Source of the DNA: JAXLVB01 sp044228045
GTDB lineage: Bacteria; Bacteroidota; Bacteroidia; Cytophagales; Spirosomataceae
NCBI GenBank assembly: GCA_044228045.1
Contig: JBGAVQ010000239.1
Location: forward strand, 1-9,028
Direction: 5' to 3'
Length of the DNA stretch: 9,028 nt
Part shown: one piece after another, positions 1 through 5,399 of the stretch
Layout: every line of letters begins with the position of its first letter
Numbering within the stretch: position 1 is the first letter of the stretch
The notes under the pieces: generated by a model
Told to the model about the DNA's origin: nothing
What the model saw: the letters and a program-made list of their open reading frames with translations, nothing else
Databases searched by the model: none
Made by a program: the position numbers and the translations under genes

Positions 1-481
1 GGTTGGGCAAGCGGTAGAGCGAACGGGTGATGTCTCGCCCCTCGATGGGCAAGGCTTGGAGTTCTTTCTTGGTCACAATGGCTGCCACTTGGGCATCACG
101 GGTGTTTAGCCCGACGGCACGTCGGGTATTGACCACCACTTCGTCCAAGACCGATTCTCGCATAGAGGGCAATTGCAAGGATACTTTATTGACAATGCCA
201 CTTTTGAGAGCAATACTTGCCAACTCGGTTTCGGAGTAAGTCTGAGTTGTTTTGGTATAAATTCGGTAGCGATTTTTGGCTGATAAATTGCCGAAAACTA
301 CCTTTCCGTTGGCATCAGATACGCCCGAACTGCTGTAATTGTTTGCCCGACTTTCGAGATAAACTGTTACATTGGGAATAGCATTGTTCAATAATAAATC
401 GCTTACTACAACTTCTAATTGTTCTTGGGCAAGGGCGTTAAAACTCAACAAAGAAAAGATTAAAAAGGATAATTGTTTCAT
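1..481 (-). CDS. TonB-dependent receptor, N-terminal part (runs off the left edge)
   Basis: The reading frame opens at the ATG at 481-479 and stays open for 160 codons to the window edge, so the C-terminal beta-barrel is missing. Residues 1-18 form a Sec signal peptide (MKQLSFLIFSLLSFNALA, then Q). Residues about 21-105 look like a carboxypeptidase-regulatory-like beta-sandwich, with the typical SGVSDANGKVVFGNL turn. From about residue 110 (SVLDEVVV) a plug domain begins and continues through ALPIEGRDITRSLYRLPN, which resembles the plug of large Oar-like receptors. Such proteins import ligands across the outer membrane using TonB energy. The substrate cannot be read from this part. It follows the M20D hydrolase gene on the same strand after a 209-bp gap that holds a possible promoter. 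Family assignment is fairly secure; the Oar-like subtype is inference. Confidence 0.8.
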   Translation of the reverse strand, partial: MKQLSFLIFSLLSFNALAQEQLEVVVSDLLLNNAIPNVTVYLESRANNYSSSGVSDANGKVVFGNLSAKNRYRIYTKTTQTYSETELASIALKSGIVNKVSLQLPSMRESVLDEVVVNTRRAVGLNTRDAQVAAIVTKKELQALPIEGRDITRSLYRLPN

Positions 482-643
482 AGAATGATGATAAAAGGGG
501 TTCATTTTAAGATGATGCAGCTTGGCTCAACAAGATTAACCATTACAACAGCAGGTTGTTTTTTATCTATAAACTACGAATTTGTGGGTAAAAAGGTTTG
601 GGTAGGCACACTTATTTTGGCGACTTCTTATGGGGGGCCGCCG

Positions 644-673
644 CAAACTATTGATTTACTAATAAAGTGTCAA
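644..673 (-). promoter_or_regulatory. Possible promoter for the TonB-dependent receptor
   Basis: On the minus strand TTGACA (673-668) is followed after 16 bases by ATAGTTTG (651-644), an imperfect match to the Bacteroidota -7 element TAnnTTTG. It would give a leader of about 155 bases before the ATG at 481. The -7 match is weak, so this is tentative. Nothing else was recognised in the 482-690 spacer. Confidence 0.3.
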
Positions 674-690
674 TAAATGAAGCGGATCAA

Positions 691-2130
691 TTACCTCCGG
701 TAATCTAACGGAGGCTTTCGGTCACCTGCCAGCGACTTGTAGGTAAATGCCTCACTTCCACGGGCTTTGTAGAGTTCGGTTTTGGCAGTGGCAATAGTTT
801 CGGGTTGCTCAAAAAGGTCAATGGCTGTGAGCGAAATGGTTTTGGCGGCGTTCATCATGCCTTTAAAACCAATGCTCATGCCGTCGCAGGCTACTGCTTG
901 CCAACTGTGGGCGGGTACGCCCGGCACCCATGTAGCGATGGACAAACCCGCAGTAGGCACTACCCAGCTTACATCGCCTACGTCGGTAGAAGCGGGCATA
1001 ATGCCACTCAAAGCGTAGGGTTTTACTTGTGTTGCTGAGTTGAGGTCTGGTAAGGTATTGGAAGCCACCGTTTTACGAATTTGTTCAGCAAAAGCTGTTT
1101 CTTCGGTAGTATAGTTTACGCCACCTACAGTTTCAAGACTTTTCTGCATTTGCTTGGCGAGGGTTTCGTTGGGGAGTAGGTTGTAAAGCCCTGCCATGAT
1201 TTCGTAGCTCATCTTGGTTTCGGTACCCAATGCACCAGCTTGAGCGGTTTTCATGAGCCTATTCCAGATTTCTTCTAAACCCTTTGCTGATGGATGCCGA
1301 ATGGTATATTCAACTTCGGCGTAGTCGGGTACGATGTTGGAGGTAAGACCGCCTTTTTTGATAACATAATGAATACGAGTTTCGGGCGATATATGCTCTC
1401 GCATCATATTGACCATGTAGTTCATGGCCTCCACTGCATCCAGCGCCGAGCGTCCTTTTTCAGGAGCGGCAGAAGCATGGGCAGCCAAGCCTTCAAACTG
1501 AAAATTAGCCACTCGATACGCCAACGACGACGATGGAATGGCGTTGTTGTTGTCGCCAGGATGCCAGTGCAATACGGCATCTACGTCGTTGAAAACCCCA
1601 GCTTTTACCAAATAGGTTTTGCCACCACCAGCGCCTTCTTCGGCAGGTGTACCAATGAGCCTAATGGTGCCTGATTTGCCCGATTGCTTCAACCAATTTT
1701 TGACCGAAATAGCCGCAGCCGTAGCCCCTACACCAAACAAATTATGTCCGCAACCATGCCCATACGCATTAGAAACCAGTGCTTTACGAAACGGCACGGA
1801 GTCTTGCGAAAGCCCTGGTAAGGCATCCATTTCTGCCAAAATAGCAATTATGGGCTTGCCAGTGCCATAGCTTGCCACAAACGCCGTTGGCATATCTGCC
1901 ACGTTGGGCTGAATGCTGAAACCTTCTTGGCGGAGTTCGCCTTGGAGTAGGCGAGTGGTTTCGTTTTCGAGATAACCAGGCTCGGCCAATTTCCAGATTT
2001 GTTTAGCAAGGGTAGCGTAATAACTGTGTTTTTGGTCTAATTGGTTAACAATGACAGATTTATCTGCTTGGGCAAATGCTCCTAAGGAAAAGAATCCAAG
2101 AGCCATGACGAGGAGTAATGATTTGTTCAT
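691..2130 (-). CDS. Secreted M20D metallo-amidohydrolase (AbgB-like)
   Basis: This 479-residue protein belongs to peptidase family M20, subfamily D, like the p-aminobenzoyl-glutamate hydrolase subunit AbgB and related amidohydrolases. A signal peptide (residues 1-20, ending AFA before Q) predicts export. Visible motifs are ILAEMDALPG (97-106), HGCGHN (125-130, with metal-ligand C127 and H129), TPAEEGAGGG (161-170, with the catalytic/ligand pair E164-E165), HWHPGD (188-193), a dimerisation-domain segment starting GLAAHASAAPEKGRSALDA, and late PASTDVGDVSW and AHSW motifs. All expected metal-site residues appear present. The family cleaves amide bonds of N-acyl amino acids or aminobenzoyl-glutamate-like substrates; the substrate here is unknown. 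The ATG at 2130 directly precedes the signal peptide. A TonB-dependent receptor follows on the same strand, which may hint at use of an imported or periplasmic amide, but that link is inference. Confidence 0.88.
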   Translation of the reverse strand: MNKSLLLVMALGFFSLGAFAQADKSVIVNQLDQKHSYYATLAKQIWKLAEPGYLENETTRLLQGELRQEGFSIQPNVADMPTAFVASYGTGKPIIAILAEMDALPGLSQDSVPFRKALVSNAYGHGCGHNLFGVGATAAAISVKNWLKQSGKSGTIRLIGTPAEEGAGGGKTYLVKAGVFNDVDAVLHWHPGDNNNAIPSSSLAYRVANFQFEGLAAHASAAPEKGRSALDAVEAMNYMVNMMREHISPETRIHYVIKKGGLTSNIVPDYAEVEYTIRHPSAKGLEEIWNRLMKTAQAGALGTETKMSYEIMAGLYNLLPNETLAKQMQKSLETVGGVNYTTEETAFAEQIRKTVASNTLPDLNSATQVKPYALSGIMPASTDVGDVSWVVPTAGLSIATWVPGVPAHSWQAVACDGMSIGFKGMMNAAKTISLTAIDLFEQPETIATAKTELYKARGSEAFTYKSLAGDRKPPLDYRR

Positions 2131-2491
2131 AGGGATTTGAGCTAAGGTAAATGAATCGGTAGCAAGATACGGAGAAAAGCGTCTGTGTTTTATCTTTTTG
2201 ATGTTTCAGCCCCGACTAAACTGCAAGTGATTGGATAGATAGGATTATTTTTGTGGGGGTATCCGAAACTAATGATGGATTTTGGGTAAAATGGATAGAT
2301 ATATTGAATAGTTATGAACCAAATTTGATTCAATACTTACATCATAAAGGTGTTTAAAACTGATTTTAGTGAGGGTAAGAGGTTTGAAATTAACACAAAA
2401 GAAATTTTGAGAGTCTATGGCATACTCTTTGACTTGTATTTTCCTGAAATAAATCGGGGCATCAATCGGGGTGTAGAGGAACAGCCTCTCT
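2131..2491. other. Gene-poor spacer between recR and the M20D gene
   Basis: No convincing gene was found. The stretch is more A+T-rich than its flanks. It contains the 9-base direct repeat TGGATAGAT (2232-2240 and 2290-2298), a plus-strand TATTTTTG (2246-2253) that matches the -7 consensus but lacks a well-placed -33 element, and a 5-bp inverted repeat AGAGG/CCTCT (2475-2489) just past the recR stop. On the plus strand one frame is open from 2220 to a stop at 2355-2357 and another from 2329 onward. Together they read like a frameshifted remnant, but this is weak. The M20D promoter should lie near 2131-2230, but no good -33/-7 pair was seen; TATCTTG on the minus strand near 2172-2178 is the closest. 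Confidence 0.5.
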
Positions 2492-3094
2492 TTAATCATA
2501 CGCTATCCTACTCACAATGCTTCGCCCGAGCGTAATTTCGTCGGCGTATTCGAGGTTGCCACCAATAGGAATTCCCCGAGCAATGGTAGTGATTTTTATA
2601 GGGAATTGCCTCAGCCGCTTGGTAAGATAAAACGACGTAGTGTCGCCTTCCATGGTAGGGCTAAGGGCAAGAATAATTTCTTGGACTGACGAACTGGACG
2701 CTCGTGCCAATAAGGACTCAATGTGTAAATCGGCTGGGCCAATGCCTTCTAAGGGCGAAATCACCCCGCCCAGCACATGATACAAGCCTCGGTATTGGGC
2801 GGTGTTTTCGATAGCAAGCACGTCACGGGTGTCTTCTACCACGCAAATCAGGCTTTCGTCACGTTTGGGGCTTGTACAAATGTTGCAAAGGTCGCCGTCG
2901 GAGATGTTATGACATTGACGGCAATAGCTGGTTTGTGTTCGCATCCGCACGAGTGATTCTGTGAGGGATCGGGTTTGTTTTTCATCTCGTTTGAGCAGAT
3001 GAAGTGCCAACCGTAGGGCTGTTTTCTTGCCAATGCCGGGGAGCTTGGCTATTTCTTCAACGGCTTCTTCGATGAGTTTTGAAGGAAAATTCAA
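2492..3094 (-). CDS. recR: Recombination protein RecR
   Basis: RecR acts with RecF and RecO to load RecA on gapped DNA during recombinational repair. At 200 residues it is full length for the family. It shows an N-terminal helix-hairpin-helix (LPGIGKKTA, 18-26), a four-cysteine zinc finger (C58, C61, C70, C73), a Toprim domain beginning near residue 82 (ICVVEDTRD, with acidic E87 and D88), and the C-terminal segment IPIGGNLEYADEITLGRSI. The start is TTG at 3094-3092: the frame upstream reaches a TGA with no ATG between, the first internal Met is residue 51, and NFPSKLIEEAVEEIAKLPG matches the usual RecR N-terminus. It lies 63 bp downstream of clpS on the same strand and may share its transcript. 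Tandem 7-bp repeats sit directly against the start codon. Confidence 0.95.
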   Translation of the reverse strand: MNFPSKLIEEAVEEIAKLPGIGKKTALRLALHLLKRDEKQTRSLTESLVRMRTQTSYCRQCHNISDGDLCNICTSPKRDESLICVVEDTRDVLAIENTAQYRGLYHVLGGVISPLEGIGPADLHIESLLARASSSSVQEIILALSPTMEGDTTSFYLTKRLRQFPIKITTIARGIPIGGNLEYADEITLGRSIVSRIAYD

Positions 3095-3095
3095 G

Positions 3096-3130
3096 CGATT
3101 TTGGATTGCAGATTTAAGATTTCGGACTGA
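3096..3130 (-). repeat. Degenerate tandem 7-bp repeats before recR
   Basis: On the plus strand five 7-base units follow one another: CGATTTT, GGATTGC, AGATTTA, AGATTTC and the weaker GGACTGA. The consensus is roughly NGATTKN, or NNAATCN on the minus strand. The array fills more than half of the 63-bp clpS-recR spacer and ends one base from the recR TTG start. A 7-base period does not suit coding, so this looks like intergenic repeat DNA that would form the recR leader if transcribed from clpS. Confidence 0.55.
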
Positions 3131-3157
3131 AAATCAACCGAATAGTAGAAACCCAAA

Positions 3158-3451
3158 TTACATGATTTCTGCCGAAATACCTCGGTTACAGATGGCGTTA
3201 CGAACGGGGGCGAGTTCGTCGAAACCACCTTTTTTGACTGAGCATTTGCCTTTATAATGAATAATAATGGTGCATTGCTCGGCCTGTTCTGGTTCATGCC
3301 CACAAATTTCAATAAGGGTTTCAATCACATGGTCGAACGTATTTATATCATCGTTATAAACCACCAAGTCGTAGAGGTCTGTCGTAACGATTTCGTCTAT
3401 TACGACCACATCGGTATCCTCCCACGGGAGCGTGCTAAGGCTGAAAGTCAT
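3158..3451 (-). CDS. clpS: ATP-dependent Clp protease adaptor ClpS
   Basis: ClpS binds N-degron substrates and hands them to the ClpA or ClpC unfoldase of the Clp protease in the cytoplasm. The 97-residue protein has the core ClpS fold: LYDLVVYNDDINTFDHVIETL (split about residues 26-46), where N33-D34 are the usual contacts for the substrate alpha-amino group, and IIIHYKGKC, whose H65 is the matching histidine of the binding pocket. The frame could extend to an ATG at 3496, but that codon lies upstream of the transcription start predicted from the promoter at 3481-3510, so ATG 3451 (MTFSLSTLPWED) is chosen. The acidic N-terminal tail of about 20 residues is the flexible part expected to engage the unfoldase. 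recR follows 63 bp downstream. Confidence 0.9.
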   Translation of the reverse strand: MTFSLSTLPWEDTDVVVIDEIVTTDLYDLVVYNDDINTFDHVIETLIEICGHEPEQAEQCTIIIHYKGKCSVKKGGFDELAPVRNAICNRGISAEIM

Positions 3452-3480
3452 TGTTGTTGGATAGGTAATTCGTAATAGGA

Positions 3481-3510
3481 CAAAGTTAATTATCAAACAG
3501 CGATTTTCAA
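3481..3510 (-). promoter_or_regulatory. Promoter of clpS (Bacteroidota type)
   Basis: On the minus strand TTG (3510-3508), a 19-base spacer and TAACTTTG (3488-3481) match the Bacteroidota primary-sigma consensus TTG / TAnnTTTG exactly. Transcription would begin near 3475, leaving a leader of about 24 bases before the ATG at 3451. Confidence 0.7.
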
Positions 3511-3525
3511 AAACTGTTTGTGATA
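3491..3525. repeat. Inverted repeat over the clpS promoter
   Basis: CAAACAG (3494-3500) and CTGTTTG (3514-3520) are perfect inverted arms 13 bases apart. The match continues outward as TAT...ATA with one extra base on the right side. It covers the clpS -33 element and has no T-run on either side, so an operator is more likely than a terminator, though it could help end the CBS-protein transcript. Confidence 0.45.
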
Positions 3526-3549
3526 AACTTTTAAAGTGCCCAGTGCAAT

Positions 3550-3981
3550 TTAGCCCGAAATATAACTTTCCAAATAAGAGATATGTGAGACTTGTTCTTT
3601 AAAAATGGCATCTACAATGTCACCAATGCTAAGTACGCCTACTACTTTGTTTTCTTCCATAACGGGTAAGTGGCGAAACTTCTTTTCGCTCATCAACTTC
3701 ATACAATCGTTGATGTTCATGTTAGACTCAACCGTGAATACGTTTGGTGTCATTACCTCTGTAACGGGAGTAGATTTTGCCTTGCGCCCTTGTACAATTC
3801 CTTTGCGAGCATAGTCACGCTCCGAAAAAATTCCTACTAATGTGTCTCCGTCCATCACCAAGACAGCACCAATATTTTTTTCGGCCATCAAAAATAAGGC
3901 ATCAATCACAGTGTTTTCGGGCGAAACTGACAAAACAGACTGATGGCGTTTACTTTTAAGAAGAGCTTGTACAGTAATCAT
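3550..3981 (-). CDS. Two-CBS-domain protein
   Basis: The 143-residue cytoplasmic protein is almost entirely a tandem pair of CBS domains, which together form a Bateman module that binds adenine nucleotides such as AMP, ATP or NAD(H). The first covers about residues 15-65, with GAVLVMDGDTLVGIFSERDY ending at residue 57. The second covers about 77-128, with FRHLPVMEENKVVGVLSIGD ending at D121. There is no catalytic or transport domain, so it is a stand-alone regulatory module like the small IMPDH-CBS-like or Hrp1-like proteins; its partner is unknown. The ATG at 3981 gives a compact N-terminus (MITVQALLKSK) just before the first CBS strand. It is preceded by a likely promoter at 4043-4070 and is divergent from the NqrM-like gene. 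Confidence 0.88.
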   Translation of the reverse strand: MITVQALLKSKRHQSVLSVSPENTVIDALFLMAEKNIGAVLVMDGDTLVGIFSERDYARKGIVQGRKAKSTPVTEVMTPNVFTVESNMNINDCMKLMSEKKFRHLPVMEENKVVGVLSIGDIVDAIFKEQVSHISYLESYISG

Positions 3982-4042
3982 AATAGCAATGATTTAGGTG
4001 AAACGATTTTTAGAAGTTAGGTACACAAATCTCCCCATCAAA

Positions 4043-4070
4043 CAAAGATAATAAAAATATAAATAGCAAA
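4043..4070 (-). promoter_or_regulatory. Likely promoter of the CBS-domain gene
   Basis: On the minus strand TATCTTTG (4050-4043) is an exact TAnnTTTG -7 element. TTTG at 4070-4067 can serve as -33 with a 16-base spacer, slightly shorter than usual. Transcription would start near 4036, about 55 bases before the ATG at 3981. Confidence 0.5.
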
Positions 4071-4089
4071 GATTCAAAAAAATGAAAGA

Positions 4090-4131
4090 ATATTGCAATT
4101 TTGTAAAAAAGCAACTCTTTTATTGCAATAT
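4090..4131. repeat. Two near-palindromic TATTGCAAT sites 30 bp apart
   Basis: TATTGCAAT occurs at 4091-4099 and 4121-4129. Each has the palindromic core ATTGCAAT, and the second is the perfect 10-bp palindrome TATTGCAATA. The outer arms ATATTGCAAT (4090-4099) and ATTGCAATAT (4122-4131) are also inverted copies of each other. The centres are 30 bp apart, close to three helical turns, and the second site ends 3 bp before the ATG at 4134. The layout suggests a dimeric regulator binding site or a stem in the leader, in the region shared by two divergent genes. Confidence 0.4.
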
Positions 4132-4133
4132 AC

Positions 4134-4352
4134 ATGCTAATTGTCATAGGTCTATCAATTGTGCTGGTAATTATTGCCTTTTTTTTGTTCAGCGTTAGGT
4201 TGCTGTTCGTAAAAGGGGGGGAGTTTAGGGGCAGCTGCGCCAGCAATAATCCCATGCTTCAAAAAGAAGGGGTAGTTTGTGGGGTGTGCGGGCGAGTAGC
4301 TGGTGAACCTTGTGGGGAGGATAAACTGGCAACGACAAGTAAAGGACAATAG
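4134..4352 (+). CDS. nqrM: NqrM-like Na+-NQR maturation protein
   Basis: The 72-residue product has one N-terminal membrane helix (about residues 2-25, LIVIGLSIVLVIIAFFLFSV) followed by a basic turn and a short cysteine-rich tail: GEFRGSCASNNP (C35), VVCGVCG (C49, C52) and GEPC (C60). NqrM (DUF539) of Vibrio is likewise a small single-helix protein with GSC followed by a closely spaced cysteine group. It is required to assemble the Fe centre held by cysteines of NqrD and NqrE. The neighbouring nqr-apbE operon supports the assignment, but here the gene is inverted and its stop TAG (4350-4352) directly abuts the apbE stop. The cysteine spacing (CX13CX2CX7C) differs somewhat from the proteobacterial form, so the family match is from recall of the pattern, not a search. 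No good promoter was found; CAATTTTG at 4096-4103 is a 7/8 match to a -7 element. Confidence 0.65.
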   Translation: MLIVIGLSIVLVIIAFFLFSVRLLFVKGGEFRGSCASNNPMLQKEGVVCGVCGRVAGEPCGEDKLATTSKGQ

Positions 4353-5399
4353 TTACTTCTCAGCTACCACAAATTTATCAAACCCAGGGGTGGTTTTTAT
4401 CTGCATTTTGCCCTTGTCGTCTTCGTACATACAGTAAACCTCTAAGTCGTTTGCTTGGGCAAATTTGATGGATTCTTCTACACCCATGATCATAAAAGCT
4501 GTGGCAAAGGCATCGGCTGTCATGCAATCGTCGGCAATGACAGACACACTTAACAAGTTGTGGTTAATCGGATAACCCGTTTTAGGGTCAATGGCATGGC
4601 TGTATTTTTTGCCGTCTCTGATTACGAACTTTCGATAACTCCCCGACGTTGCCAGCGATTTGCCATTGAGGCTTACTACAAGCTGCAAGGGGCGTTCGTT
4701 TTCTTTATTTTCAATCGGTTTGTCAATACCTACTCGCCAAGTTTGGTGGGCTTCGTTTTGCCCTTGCGTTCGTACTTCTCCGCCTATTTCTACTAAAAAA
4801 TGACGGATGCCATTTGCCATCAAAAGATCAGCCATCACGTCAACCGTATAGCCTTGGGCAATGGCATTAAAGTCTATCTCCATCCGAGCATCTGGCTTTA
4901 ATAATTTTCCATTTTGAAGTTTAATTCTTTCAAAACCAAGCAATTGACGGAGCGAATCTACTTGCTTAGGAGTAGGCGGTGGAAGCCCTTTTTTGATGCT
5001 AAAACCCCATGCTTTCACCAAAGGGCCAACGGTAATGTCAAACGCTCCATTGGTTTGTGCTGAAACTTCTTGCGAACGATTAAACACCTTGGTAAAATGA
5101 ATATCGGCGTTGGTTGCTGATAAATTTTTGTTGAACCCAGTGATGATAGAAGCGGTATCCCACAACGACATACTTTTGTCAATCACCCTAAAAAGGCTAT
5201 CCACAGGTTTCGAGAAATCTCGATTAAGCGAATCCCGATAGGTGATGTTAAACGTAGTGCCTTGGGCTTTGCCTTCTAAATGAATGTAGGGAACTTTGTC
5301 ATCTTGACATGACAGAAGCATTGAAAGTAAAAAAAAGGCCGCCAACGAGCCAAACCTCGCCGACCTTTTTGACCTGAGAAAGTTAGCTTCCAAAATCAT
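4353..5399 (-). CDS. apbE: FAD:protein FMN transferase ApbE, lipoprotein
   Basis: ApbE transfers FMN from FAD to a threonine of target proteins, here expected to be NqrB and NqrC. The 348-residue protein begins with a lipoprotein signal ending in LLSC, so C31 should be lipidated and the enzyme anchored on the periplasmic side, where the flavin-bearing domains lie. Visible family motifs are AQGTTFNITY (45-54), DITVGPLVKAWGF (121-133), IDFNAIAQGYTVD (175-187), FLVEIGGEV (201-209), ATSGSY (250-255), SHAIDPKTG (267-275) and MTADAFAT (293-300), the last with metal-binding D296. The ATG at 5399 overlaps nqrF by 17 bp. An ATG 39 bases further upstream is in frame but would add a non-signal-like stretch, so it is not preferred. 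A terminator-like hairpin covers codons about 10-24. Confidence 0.93.
   Translation of the reverse strand: MILEANFLRSKRSARFGSLAAFFLLSMLLSCQDDKVPYIHLEGKAQGTTFNITYRDSLNRDFSKPVDSLFRVIDKSMSLWDTASIITGFNKNLSATNADIHFTKVFNRSQEVSAQTNGAFDITVGPLVKAWGFSIKKGLPPPTPKQVDSLRQLLGFERIKLQNGKLLKPDARMEIDFNAIAQGYTVDVMADLLMANGIRHFLVEIGGEVRTQGQNEAHQTWRVGIDKPIENKENERPLQLVVSLNGKSLATSGSYRKFVIRDGKKYSHAIDPKTGYPINHNLLSVSVIADDCMTADAFATAFMIMGVEESIKFAQANDLEVYCMYEDDKGKMQIKTTPGFDKFVVAEK
5329..5370 (-). terminator. Terminator-like hairpin between nqrF and the body of apbE
   Basis: On the minus strand AAAAAGGTCG pairs with CGGCCTTTTT (10 pairs, one G-U). After a 1x4 internal loop an inner CGAG/CTCG stem closes a 6-base loop, and a run of eight T follows. 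This has the shape of an intrinsic terminator and begins 13 bp past the nqrF stop (5383). It lies within apbE signal-peptide codons, where the T-run encodes Phe-Phe-Leu, so it could attenuate apbE relative to nqr or be a coding coincidence. Confidence 0.4.

Noticed and set aside
694..714. Inverted repeat CCTCCG/CGGAGG at the end of the M20D gene
   Set aside because: Only 6-bp arms, it lies within the last codons of the gene, and no T-run follows on either strand, so it is not supported as a terminator.
1294..1674. 126-codon plus-strand open frame
   Set aside because: Lies entirely antisense to the well-supported M20D gene and shows no domain; a shadow frame.
2246..2253. Plus-strand TATTTTTG matching the -7 consensus
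   Set aside because: No TTG at a proper distance upstream and no credible plus-strand gene downstream.
2475..2489. AGAGG/CCTCT hairpin after recR
   Set aside because: A 5-bp stem without a T-run on the minus strand; too weak for a terminator.
2269..2499. 76-codon minus-strand open frame overlapping the recR stop
   Set aside because: Its ATG overlaps the recR stop, but the product is a low-complexity I/L/F/Y/K/S-rich string typical of A+T-rich noncoding DNA, with no motif or family resemblance.
4010..4255. 81-codon minus-strand open frame
   Set aside because: Overlaps the NqrM-like gene, the CBS promoter and the palindromes; the sequence is F/L/I/S-rich with no recognisable feature, whereas the opposite strand shows a helix plus conserved-type cysteines.
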